A stretch of 64,000 nt of DNA from Chionis minor (taxonomy: Eukaryota > Chordata > Aves > Charadriiformes > Chionididae). Positions 1-13,400 of this stretch are shown here, piece by piece. The translations under genes were made by a program, and so were the position numbers. Where the stretch lies: positions 124,001 through 188,000 of the forward strand of contig VZSF01000033.1 in NCBI GenBank assembly GCA_013398295.1, read 5' to 3'. The notes under the pieces are model-generated. The model was not told the DNA's origin. It ran no database searches and saw nothing but the letters and a program-made list of their open reading frames with translations. Positions within the stretch are counted from its first letter, which is position 1; each line of letters opens with the position of its first letter.

Positions 1-206
1 TGCCATAGGAGAAGGTTTGTGCAGAGAACCATATCAGCCACCTTGCAACAAGGACATTCTCTAGAAGCATCCATATGGAGCGTGTGAGTTGGTCTGTGCT
101 GCCATTGCTATAGCATGAACATTAATGCGAGGTACTCAGGTGTGTTGGGGGATGGTGATAATTTCTGTGTGTAAATACTGAAGCACAATTCCTTTCTATT
201 TTTCAG

Positions 207-350
207 ATCCCTGCTCTTTGAAGGAGAGGCCTATGTAAGTTGCTTTGTTCAACACCCCACTCCAGCCCCTAAGTGCTGGAGAGCTGGCAGCAAAAGGAGG
301 GAGTGAGGAATATGCCTGTGGATGCAAAGATAATATGGACACCAAAACAG
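207..350 (+). other. Segment flanked by good splice signals (candidate non-coding exon)
   Basis: CCTTTCTATTTTTCAG ends at 206. Two possible donors follow: TAT|GTAAGT at 235 and ACAG|GTAAGG at 351. The frame starting at 208 runs 32 codons (SLLFEGEAYVSCF...) before a stop at about 304. I recognise no protein. It could be an exon of a gene starting outside the window, a long non-coding RNA exon, or chance. Confidence 0.2.
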
Positions 351-3300
351 GTAAGGCTTTAATTCACTTGGTTGTTTTTTGGGGGTTTTTAAAATTTTTT
401 TCTTGAAACACAGGCTTTAAGACATCAGCCACGTGCATTTGACTTCTAAAGTAAGCACTTAGGCTTCTGAAATTGGCACCTGTTTTTTTTTCCTTGGAGT
501 AACCAAATATTAATTTGGTGTTTCTCACGTTAATGGGATCTATATTAAGTGTCATGAGGACAGCAGTGTTCATTGTCAATGCAGTCAAGCAGGGCCAAAT
601 TTGCCTTGTTGACAGGAGCTAAGATTTTTGGGGAAACAGAGCCACCAGTTGCCAAGGCACTGAGTCTCCATCCAAGAGGTGTGCCATGAAGAGGCATAAA
701 TTGGATATGTAACATGCAAAGCGTGTCTTTAAAAGCAAACTGAGAAGTGACTGAAGCATCAACCTGTTTGCTACAGTGGCATTCAGAACAATATTGCCAC
801 AACTTACCAGTGGTGAATCCAAAATCTAAAGCAGCGTGGGAACAGGCAGCACCACAGAACTGTGCCCTTACCCAGCAAAATACCAAGAGTAGAAACGTTT
901 CTGTTGTCCACTCATCTGACAGACCCATTAGAGCAGAGCTTGGTAATTTCTAATACTGCTTTTCACAGAGATTAAATATTTTTCTTTAGGGTTTTTGTGT
1001 TTTAAAGAGTTAGATGTGATCTCTGTTGTCAGACAGGCCCCAGTTCACCCATCACAGAGGGAACTTCTGCTTCTCCCTCAGTGTTATCTGGCCATGAAAT
1101 AGCGTTTGGGCATGGCAGCTACTCACTAACCTGCGAAACCAAGGATGAGAATTGTGTTTAATGGGCCTTTTAAGTAATGCATGTACTCAGGATTTCACAC
1201 ATCCCTGGCGTTACCGCTGATTGTGTGCTGCCATGCAGATAACTGCGATTTGCAAAAATGCACAATTGTTATTAGGATTGACTCTTGCTATTATCCGTGT
1301 TTGTGTGTCGTTTACAGTGAGGGAAGGTTTTAAAAGGTAATTAAGGGAAAAGCTTTGCAGTTCTGGCCTGCCCTCATTCTTAACCATTGAAGTTAAAATA
1401 AGTTATAGCCACCAAATGTTACACCAGGCCCCAGTATAGGGCTGGGCTCATTAGAAAGCGAGTGTTTGGGAGCACTACTGCCCTGGTAAGCTCCATCAGC
1501 GTATCTCTGCAAAACACAGCCTGGGGACAGCAGAATTCAGTCTTCTTCACACGGCCCTCTGCCTGGTTTCCATCCCTGCACATGTGATTCCTCTGAGTGC
1601 TGCAACAGTGGGTCTTCATTGCAAAATAAACCCGGCTATAGGTTTGTGCTAAACACCACTGTTCCTTAAGGGCCAAGTGGACACTGGTTCATTACGCAGA
1701 GAACGCAGAACTGCAGTGGCTCAGTTTCCACCCAGGCTAACTGAGACCCAGTGAAGGGAAAGTTTTTGTACCTATTCCACAGTCTTTGGAGCTTTTATGG
1801 AGTCTCCACACTGGTCATGAGTCCTTCCTGGGTTCACTCTAGCAGAGGTGTTCAACCCAGACCCTCTCTAAAGCTGCAAATAGAATTAAACGATGGAGTA
1901 CGAAAAACACCCCTTGGGGACCTCCTCATGTGTCACCTTGTGGGAGGCGGCTCTGGTGCAGCTGTGTCCAGCTGTGTGTTCTCAGAGGAGGTGCTGAAGG
2001 AGATGTCCAGGTGTAGCTGGCAGCATTTACTCAATGCTGCAGGTTGTCCTTTAGGGTCATATTAGAGACTGGCACTTGCCTTTGCACAGATAACGAGAAA
2101 TTTCATGTTTAGGATTATCAGATTTTCCAGCTACTCTGCAGAAACAGCTGCCAGCAAATCTGTGACAGCAGATGTTGGGATGTTATTCAGTGTACTGTGT
2201 GCTAATCTGCTGCTCTGCCTTCCCCAATTAGACAGTCGTTTTTTTTGGTATCACAGGAGGAAGCTTGGACAAATACTGTTATAAGAATGTGCAGCAAAGT
2301 AGTCCTTCCAGAGCAAGGAGCTTTAGGCAGGTGCTAACTTTTCCAGTCAATTGACCTTATTTAAAGAGTCCTGTCAAGACAAGCAACACACTGCCTGAGC
2401 TGTGCTCCAGTAATCTCCAGCTACACGAAGGGCCTGATCCAGTTTGCAAGCGGATTGGTGTAAATTGTGGCATACCTTGCAAATATTGTCTCTTTTCTAT
2501 GTGAGAAGTGTCTTATGCCTTTGAGTCCATGTGAAAATATCCACCAGCCAATCCACAGGGCTAGCTGCTCGCAAAATCCAGGCGCTCACGCTGTCCTTTG
2601 ACATCCCAGCTGGAGCTTTGGAGACAGAGGTTTCCAGTGCTCAGCCACTAAAACTCGAACCCAGAAGAAGCATCTAATGTAGTGCAGTTTCATATGCCTC
2701 CCTCTTAGCAGCAGTGCTGGTTTTAGCAGATCTCCCAGCTCAGTCTTTGAAGCTTAAAAAGCTTGAAGTCCTCACCTTGAATGGAGTCTTCCCTTTTTAT
2801 GATCTGGAAACACACAGAGCTGGTCCTGCTAACAGAAACTCACTGACTGAACTCCTGCTGGTGATCTTTGGGACTACGGCACAATGTCCCCTTGTTTCAC
2901 TGTTAGATGAGTGTAACTCTTCAGTGAATTTGTACATGGACAAATCCAACACGTGATCTCTGCGTGCTTACCTGTAGTCACATCATTGGACGGTCTGAAT
3001 TTCACAACATCATAGAGTTTGTAGAGTCTGGCAAAACTCCTTAGAAATCTCTCATTTTTTTTCCTTTAAAATAAAATCCCAGACTAACAGAAAGAAAAAT
3101 AATTATATTTTTTTTTACCCAAATTAATATTCCTGTATTATGGGAACATTACAGAACTGAGATCAGAGATGGAAAATTAGAAGCAAAAATGGTGTGGTTT
3201 CCTGGATTTTCTCTGTCCAATACATACGGAAAAAGCTGCCTGTCACCTGGCTTGCAATGTCTATGTCTGTCTCTGAGCTGGTCATGCAAGGCCCCTGCTA

Positions 3301-6300
3301 TAGTGAATGGAATGAGGCTATTTAAGGCCGTGGTTCATCTCATCTATTTTAGAATTAGATGAATGGTGTCTTGGAAGTGCTTCTGTGCCTGTAGATGGAG
3401 TCAAGGTGTCTTACTTAGATACAAAAGTCATGTTGCTGACTTCGTTCGGTCAGATAAATCCTGCCTGTGGTGATGATGTAACTGGGTTTAGAAAAATGTT
3501 GTATGAAAACACAAAACAGAGAAGGAAAGGCTATATTTATATCACACAGCATTTTGTACTGACTTATTATTAAAGGTAAATACACATTTTTAAAAGCTAC
3601 ACAGGTCTCAATAGAATCATCTGTGTGAGCTGACAGGAAAGGTCTACAAAGTGCTATTTCATAACGTCTGGTGAGGATGCTGTGTTTGCCTTGATCTGGA
3701 AAGAACTGCCCCTGGAGAGGAAGAGGAGGAAGCAAGACACAATACCTATGGTTTCTGAGAAACTTTGCAAGGAAATGAAACAATAACAGAGTAGAAGATC
3801 AACAATTCCAGGTAAACAACATGCCAATATGTTGACTTTACACGTATGGGAGTTTTTACCCTTACATTATTAAACTCCCACGGCTAATGCTGTGATTAGT
3901 TTTCTCCTTCCAAAACAAGTTAGAGACTAGCTGCAGTGTCTGTGGAAGGGATGAACAAGAATTCCCATATTGTATACGAAAAACGAATGATTCTTTTGGT
4001 GACACTTTGGGTAAAAAGTTCACTTCTTTTCAATTTCCATGTGAAAATATACCAACATCTCTTTTTTGTTTCAGCAATGTCTGGGATAAGTCTATGCTAC
4101 AGAGCAGTGCTGTTGCTATCCCAAAATGAACTCCTTTGCACATGTTTTTCATGGTAACTGCTGAACTTCTGCTGACTCCTACAGTTTTATTCCACATTCA
4201 CACTCACATTGATTCAAAAAGCTTTCAGCTCCAATGAAAAAAAACATCTAGTTTTGGCTTCCATCCCCTTCCTTCCTTGTGATCATTGTGACCAAACTGG
4301 TGTTATCCTGCTTGGTGTCTACCCTGGTAGAATTTAGGTTTAGAAAAATAGTTTTGCTGAGGCCCATAACCAGATGTTGTGCTGCTAAAGCACTGCTGCT
4401 CACTGTTTATGGTCGTGACAACCTCTTATTTCAGAGATGGTCATTGACTCTCAATCCCACCTCTCTTTAACATAAGCTGTGAGCCTAAAAGAAATGACTA
4501 TCAGAACTCCTAAATGCACAGAGGGCTCATAAAATCACAGCTGGAATTCATAAACTGGCCATAGGTGGTTCCCAAACTGCCGCAATATGATGGTCTTTCT
4601 GCCTTCATGGATGCACTCCCTAACCCTCTCTCTCTCCCTTGACCAAATGCCGGCCAGACAACCCCTTCTTTCAGGATCTGCAATGTGGTACTTACACTGA
4701 GATTTGTTTTATTTCATCCTGGTAAGCTCACTTACTGCTCTATCTTGCACAGAATACAAGATTACCCTGAAGAATAAAATAAAGGAATTAATTGACATTT
4801 TAATTAATTACAACTTTTAATTAATATTCACCAGGGTGACAAGTGTTCTGGAATGCAAAACAGGAGTAATTCCTGAGGAAAAAAAGGAAAGGCCCTGCAG
4901 TTTGTGTTCAGGTTAAATGAAGACCTTGTAGCTGAATATATGATTATATCAGGTATCTGCTGACTCCGTTCAATGCCTGAAAATTTTGGTCATTTTAAAA
5001 CAGCATGGGCAGTTCTTTATTAACAGTATGAGGGGCTGTGAGCAAGGCTCAGAGGCAGAACACACCAACTGAGTAGAAAGCATAGTCCATAACCTAAACA
5101 ACTCAACGCCTAAAAACCTTGGTTGAGCTCAGGCACTGTACCACAGAGAAAGAGGGCAAGGAATGGACATGACAGGTGCCCTCTCCTTCTCCTGCTCTTT
5201 GCAGCCCACCTTCTCCCATGTGCTGAAGGAACACATGCAGGAGGTCACAGGAGACCTGCAACCTGTTGATGGCTCTGCAGGAGCTGAAGGACTCCCCACA
5301 GCTGCCCACCACCCATCCTCGCCATGAAGTACTGAGCAAGGCTGTCAAGAAACATTGCATGGATGAGCTGTATTTTATTTGCATAGTGGGGATCCCTTGC
5401 CTGAATTGCTATAAAACTGTCCTGTAATTTTCTCCTAGGCAAGAACTTTAGCTCTTTGGTAGGCCTATGGGTCCCTTTCGCTCACTGGTGGTAAAGAGGG
5501 GGAAAGGGAAATTCTCCTTGTATATAATTTAGGATTCACTTCATAATGCAGTTTATGTGTTAGTAATAATTCAATGATTGCAAGGAGTAGTTGGTGCTTA
5601 CAGGCTGTGATTCTGAAGGATGGGGCAGGGCTGTACTACAGGTGGGATCAAGTGTTTGGCAGAAAAAAGAAACCCATGGGTTTTTTTCTTCTGAGTTTAA
5701 ACAACTGTAGCTTTTTCTGGAAAGAGATAAACTAAGAGAGGTGGAGAGTTCCCTGTCCTGCTTTTTCAGCATGAACACCTGTATCTTCTGCAGAGATAAC
5801 TACTAAAAGAGGGTAGTGCCAAAAATTATCTTACTGCCAAGAAATTGTTATTAGCTCATTTGACTTTGCAGTAGATTTGAAAGGATGAAGGTGGAAGAGA
5901 CTTTGCATCCCTTGGCCATTCCCTGAAACAGAAATTTACTTTCAGCAATGGAGAGCATGATCACACCATGCAGCCAAGCTGGCCCAGTGATTGATTTCCA
6001 CTAAAAACAGAGCTGTCCCTTCTTCCTCCCTTTCTTTCCTCCTTGCCCTCACCTGCACTCCAGCAGCAACCCTGGTCTGCCAGTCTGACCCTTGCATGAG
6101 CCAATGCGAGTTTTTTACTGGGTTAGTTTTCTGCAAGGTTAGTGAGTTCAGTCAGTTCAGCAAGGACCAGGAGAACCACCCCAGTCACAAAGACAGCAGC
6201 AGAAACACACAGCTGGGAGCAAGGGAAAGAGAAAGCAGGGAGGCTGGAGGGACAAGAACTGCCCTCTCTCAATGCAGTGACCGTTAGACTGGCTCACCTA

Positions 6301-9300
6301 TGTGATCCAAAGGTCTTGGAGAATGTTTCACTTCTCAGACAACTTTCTGATAGCACAGCAGTTGAGATACTCCTTTACCAGTTCAGAGGAAGTGTTATCA
6401 TCTTGGATAATGTTTTCATCTATTGGGGTGCCACCCAAAAATTAGACTAGGACCCTGTAATCCTTTCTCAGACAAAACACCCCTGGGCTGCAAAGGGTCT
6501 GTTGCAACACCAGAGCAGTCCATGGCAGAGGCTGAACCTGCTGCTTTGGAGATTATCATTCAGTTATGCTCTTTTATTTATGATGGTGATAGTTTCCAAG
6601 CTGCCCATGACTTGTCCCCCACTTTGATGACCTCCAGGTGGTAAAAACCTTTTTTGACAAGAATTAGGTCTACACTCGTGTGCTTTGGAAGTGGTTTGGA
6701 GGAAGCTTCTGACCCTTCTTTGTCCTTTCCACTGATATCGGTTGTGTGATGATACTACAGTGGAGGAGGAATAGATGGAGTTGGACTTATTTGCCCACCT
6801 GGCAGCCAAGCTGTATGTTATGCTCTGAGGTGCAGAAGACTTGTTGACTCCTACACTAGGAGGAAAAGATGAAGCTGAAATCACTGAGGAGCTGAACAGA
6901 GAACACGGTCACCAGACCTGATCTTGTGGCCACTCCAAGCACTTGAGAAACCAAGAAAAGCAACTGACTTCAGGATGAAAGTACAGATCCCTCTGTGCAT
7001 TAGCTATGCAGAATCAAACCTTAAATAGCAAAAGAATTTACTGCAATCCCATCTTTGCCAATTAAGCATCTTCTGCTTCTAAATTGAAGGAAGCTTCAAT
7101 GTTAATTTTAAAATATTGCTGGCATTTATCACAGTAATTACTTTAGCCATGTAAAACTCCAGACACCATAAATAGTGTTGATACTATAGATTAAATGCTC
7201 CCAAGGTACATATTACTGATGCTACAAAACACACATGCAGACAAGGATATTCTTCTCCAAGCTCAGCATTTGTTGGGCTCATGCAAAACCATTTGAGCAC
7301 AGAGTTGCCTCATCAGATTTCTGAAAATGACTGATGTTCCTTGTCAAAAGCCATCCATCTTTATCAGTGACTGTGATTCAGAGGAGCAAAAGAAGCATAC
7401 CTGAGCAAACACACTCACAAGCTGTGATATGAAAACATTGTTCATTGCAATTATGTTTTTCATTTAGTTACTTTTAAAGGTGGTAAAAGTTTATTGCAGA
7501 GACTTTGAATTTCCATGGTCTTCAGTTTACAAATTCTCAGTCTCTGAAAATCAGATGTCTTTGATCTCTTAGAGATATTGTGGGCATATAACCCATTAAG
7601 AAATCATTCTGAATTACTAATCAGCTTAGAAAATGTTCATCTTAATCTATGGCTGTGGGCCTCTGCACGTAAAAGCAATGAAAGACGTCTGTGTAGGTAG
7701 GAAAAAACAGAGTCTTTATCAGATGCCCTTCTCAAGTATGGACAGGCTTGCATAGACAGGTATGAAAAGGTGGGTACAGCAAGCATTTAGAGACATTGGG
7801 CATAAGCTAGCAACTTGCTAAGTTTACACATGTAAAGTGTGACCATTAATGTAATCAGATGATGCCAATATTGTATATAATACTATTGATTCTAGGCACA
7901 CCTGACTGGGAAATACGTATGCTGCACTTCCGTGAACATTAGTAAAGGGTGTTGTCACCAAGGAAGGTAAAGAGATTTATCTTTAGCTTTGGCTCCAGGT
8001 GCTCCCTGCAGACAGCCTGCCCTGTCACCTGGCCGATGGTGCTGATGAAAGGCTCCCTGGGTTTATGTTTTCTGTAGGTTTGCCTGTTTACAGGAGGAGG
8101 CTGCGTAGAGCCTGCATACAGCAGGATGTGGCTGCACCATTGGAAGCAGCAATATACATATAGAGTGGTGTCTATTGTGTAAAATACACATTTATCACTC
8201 CATTGCTCTTTATTAATAGGAGGAAAGATACTAAAAAATAACTCAACCCCAAGACACAGAATGGAGATAAAGCTGTTTTATAGCATCTGAAAGCATGTGG
8301 AAAAATTGTTGCATAGCTGGAACTTATTTAGCACTAGGGAAACTATTTGTTGAGCTGCCAGTAAAACTGTAGAAGAGGAAATACTTAGAAGACGACATCC
8401 AAACAAGCACTGATCTTCCTTCCCGTGAAAATCAAGGTCAAATAGAGCACTTGAGATCATTAGAAACACATGAAAAATGAACCCATACTGTCTCTGGAAT
8501 ATCTCAGACAACGGTTGGAAATACAATGCTTTTGTAAGGACCCAGTAGCTTCCTACCACTCGACGAACTTCTCAGAATTTATTTCTAGAGCACAGTGACT
8601 GGCATAGCTTGGGCAGAGTTCCCAAAATTTGGCCTTTGTGGCCTGAAGAGTGAACTCTGGCTGTAATACTATTGCTCTTGCTCATGTCTAACCCAAGGAG
8701 AGACTTCATTGCTCGTTAACTTCCATCCAGGAGATGTGGCTGCATGCTCTGGCACAAATTTGGTCACCTTCTGCTTTGCAATGCTTTAAAAAGCTGATTG
8801 GCTAATCTGACTTCTTAAAACGATACATATTTTGATGTGTAAAACTGCATGCAATTTGCTTTAATATAGAAGCATTGGCTTAGTGTTAGTATTTTGTGTC
8901 CTGTGGCCACAGTGGCATTGTCCTAAATATATGTATTGCTGTGTACAATCTATATATAGAAAATATTTAGTGGCAATAAGAAATCACAGGCAGCCAGCAC
9001 ACTAGAAAGTTTACTGTTGTAAGCTTTTTGATTTTCACTGAAGCTACACTGGCTTTTTCCAGATGATGAACTGACTTCCGAAACAGAAATAAAAATGTGT
9101 ATTTTTACATTATTTAAAACCTTCTTTTACTTTATATTGCACTTCACACAAGAGAAAGAAGGGTTGGGGTTTTTTGTTTCTAAAAGTGAAATATATCGAT
9201 ATACATTTTGCTTTCTTTCCATTCGCTGTAACTAAGTTTTCTGTGATCATCTTTTGCAGCCAGTATGTTGCTGGTTGCTTAAGAACTTGCGGTCATTATG

Positions 9301-10448
9301 GAAGATAAATTACAGTCCTTGGAGCCCATTGCTGAAGCACACATTAGTCACTAGTAAATGATGTATAAAAAATATTCAGCTTGCAAAAAGATAATGGCGG
9401 TTCCTATTTGAAAATGCAGAAAAATGCACATATCTGGAGTACAAAAGTGTCTCATCAATATCTCTGTGGGTAGAAAACTAACCTATCAAGAAGAAAATGT
9501 TGAAGAAATGGAGATATTTATGCACTCACAGCACTGATCATAATGATGTAAAGGACTATTAAAGCAAACTTAAAATATTAGATACTGCAAATATACCACT
9601 TAATTGTTTTTTCCATGCAACCTAGGAATGCTCTAAAAAATTCAATTAGGAATTGTTCGTTCCACATCTCAGGCATCCTGTGATCCTGCCTTTCCCCATT
9701 TCACTGTTATGCATAAATTTAATAGTCATTCCTGGTCTGACCTTTTACTAATGGCAAAGTCCTTCGTCCCTTCCAGTGCTGGAGCTGAGGACTGGGACTC
9801 ATGGAGAGGGAAGCCCAGAAGACAGAGTCTGTCTTGGTGATTCTGGCATTATCAGGGCTGTAGCAGCATCCGCAACGCAGCGATGTGGTGACCTGATGGT
9901 TGCACTCTTCTCTGGCCTTCTTCTGCCGGATGATGACTCCCACATGAGACATCATCCCTGCATTACACAAAAAATCACATTGACCTCCCAGAAGAGGGCA
10001 ATTATGAAATTCCTTGGTGTGGAAACAGGGCATAATTATTCCATTTCAGGGCTCTATCCCCCAGTCTTTGGTTAGCACCAGACGTTGCTGAGCGAGCCAC
10101 ATCACAGGACCAGGCTGTTGGTGTGCAGTGGTTGAAGGTCTGCAGTAGAGAAGGCTGCCAAGAGAGAGGCATCTATTTCTAGAGAGTGGCTTAGGTCCTT
10201 ATGGGCCTCTTTTCCTTACCTTTCATTTCTGGCTCCTTTAGCCTGCCTAGTGATGGACCTTTTCTGCATGGTTTGCCAGTAGTGCTGAACTGACCTGAAG
10301 ATTGGCAGAGCCAGTCCTACTGCACTTTGTCTACCCTCAGGCTTAGTGCTGTAGCCTTGCCTCCTCCCTTGTGCTAGATCTAGTGCTCCTCCGACTCTTC
10401 ACTGACCCAATTCGACTCACTCATTGGGAAGAAAACAAATATAAAGAT

Positions 10449-10474
10449 TATATATATACATATATATATATATA
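10449..10474. repeat. (TA)n microsatellite
   Basis: This is a run of TA dinucleotides with one interruption (TACA). Confidence 0.85.
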
Positions 10475-13400
10475 AAAATTAACTGGTTTTTTTAACTACC
10501 TTAGTGTTCTGCCAGTTGAATGAGATCAGTGACAGGTCCTCTGAGGACCAGGGCAAGTGAAGGGAAGCAGCAGAATAATGGAAAGAAGAAGGGGGCAAAT
10601 GAAGTGATGGGGTGGAGAGAGCAGGACCACGGCTTCCCAAGGCAATGAACCATTAAAGCAGCCCAGCTGTGCCTTTGAATAGTCATTTAAGGATACAGGT
10701 ACAACACAGGGAACCTTAACGTGATGCTAGGAGAGCCAGCAGGAGGGCAAGCAGCAGTTTGCTGTTGCTGTAATGGGCAATTCAGTACCCACCTGGAGGG
10801 TTGGTACTAAGACCAAGAGGGCAAAATCAGTTAATCAGGCTAATTTTAATTTTCTTTGTCATTAGTAATTACAAATTCAGCTGGCAAGGAGAAAAGTAGC
10901 AGAGTGACACCTGTTGAATGTTACATGTGCCAGAGGAAGCTAGAGAGGCAATACAAACTCCTCCACAGGAGGCCTTTCTGCATGTGCAATACTCTCTGTC
11001 ACTCTGTGAAGCTGTCAAATGATCTCGTAGATAGATACCTTTAGATCCTTCCTGGCACTCTTTGCTTTAGAGGGGGTGGTACAACACCGCAACCAGAAAG
11101 GTCATATAGTCCTTCTTTTACAGTAAAAGATGCAAAATTGTGAAGGAAAAATTGTTCTGTGGACCTGGACATCAGTAAATGGCGTATGTTGGTCAGTCAG
11201 GTGCTGCCCAGCTGTTTGGAACAGGACCTGGGGGTTTCAGCTGCTCTCAGCTACACTGGAACAGTTGTTGAAGCACTCCCGTTGTAGCAGAGATGACCTT
11301 GGCTCTGAGTGCTTTTCTTCATCCTGTAAAGATGTCATGGCTCTTAGCATATTGAAATTTTGATATTCAGCCCCTTTTTCAACTTCTATAACCCTCGAAA
11401 ATAGGGAGATATTTCGCAGAAAGGGAAGCCTGGAGAATTTGCCTGCCTTCTGCTAAACCTTGCCTGTGTGGTCTGCACTTAGGGGAGATGGAAGGTTAGT
11501 TTAACTCCCTCAACGTAACAGAAAGCTGTTTAGCGCTTATACACTGAAACAACAAATTGAACCTGCCCACCCTCTGACCTGTTCTACTCTTCTCTAATGA
11601 AAAGCAGTCAAATTCAGCATGTCGCAACTTTATTATCAGAAAAGAGAGAGAAATCTCTTTAGCAACAGTTTATTTACCTCAGAAGTAACCTTGAGTTGTC
11701 AGCTGGAGAGGAATACATTCCCTCTCTGTATCCACTTCACATTTCCCTTGCTTCCAAGGTTCAGATTTGAGGCAGTTTCTGCTGCTGCGGGAGGAACAAT
11801 AGCGTGATGCTGAGTGCCTGGTTAAGATATTTATAGGTGCACATTTAGAGCCAAAGACTGCACTGTAGCATTATATGTTCTAGACACAAAGAACAGTTAC
11901 GTGTTTTTGGCTGAAATGGCTTTTATTTGAAATGAAGACACTCAGCACCATAAAAAGTACAAAATCAAACTCAGCCAGAGGCAACCTGCTGAGCATTTCT
12001 TATGTGAACTCTGCTGCAGGAACAATGAGAGTAAAATTGCTGCTTTTCCAGGAGTACGAGAAGGGACTTCAGGAAGTCAGTCCCCCACTAGCAAAGCGGG
12101 GACTAGTGTCCCCCCCTCACAGCTGCTTATTAGAGCAGGTTGGGAAAGGGTGCTCGCTCTCCTCCACAACGTTTCCATTCTGAACAGTGCGTAACCAAAG
12201 TCTCTGAAGTTTTCTTTGAAAATAGGGAAGGTGAGGGAGATTCTGGAAACGCAGAGCTCTTGCTCATATGTCTTCCCTTCACTTTCTCCTGGCTGGGGCT
12301 TTTACTGCCACGCTGCTGGGGAACCAGGGGTGGAAATGGGCTTCAAGGCTATCATACTTGGCATGAAAGCTTTTTACCTTTGTGCCCTGCATCCTAGGAA
12401 GCAAGGAAGATAAATAAAAAAAAAGGCAAAGAGAGGAAAGATTAAATAGATTGGAATCCTTTAACTTGGAAAACAGATCACTGTTTGACGTCTACCTGTT
12501 TTACCTTATATAAAACCAACAAACAAAACTCCCAGATGTATCAAGTGGGAGATATTTTTAATTGAATACGTCATTGTGGTTTGAGTAATGTGGTCTCTTC
12601 CACAAGCTGTTGACTACGGAGACTAAAAAACTTGTTCAACCAATAGAAATCATTGCTGAAATTGTTTTAAATGGTTCCTATGTGGGGGTGAAGTACAGCT
12701 ATGTACTGTTATGGTGAATATAAAAACACACAGTCAGGCAGGATGCTCAGAGAAAGAGAAGTCCAATAAGTTTTTAAAGTTTCTGTCTATAGCCAATATG
12801 ATTTTATGATGCAAATTATCTATTGCACATCTCTACAAGTTGGCCCTGAGCCATTGAGAGTCCTTTTAGCTAATGTATTTTTCCCTCCTTCTACTTTCTT
12901 CCCCTCTAAGAAATAGAAAAAGTGACCTTTGAAAATTTTGGTGGAGGAGACAGCACCTGGGATGCTGAAAGATGGTCCTGTGGTGGAGTGGATTTGATGG
13001 CCAATGAAGCACTCTGGGAAGAGATGCTCTGCTGAGGTTTCTGGCCCTTGCCAGTCACAGCAAACCTCTCCTGGAGGTGCTTGGAAGAGAAGAACAAACT
13101 CTCCTCTAAAGGAACAATATGGGACCATGCCCAAGCTTCACTAAATACACCGGGGAAATGGCAAAGTTTATGATCTTAAGCAAATGATTTAGCCTATGAT
13201 CATTGGCTAGAAATTAAACTTAAAAGGCTTTTGGAAAATTATGTCTTGTAAAATGTTAGAAGTTAAGACTTAAAACTACACCTTCCTTTGGAAATGTGTA
13301 ATTTGTAAGTTTGCTCTACAACTAAAACAGAGGCTAAAACAAAGGCTAACTTTGGCTTCTGGCGGGTGTTTGTGAAGAGTGATGGATAGGTTATATATTT

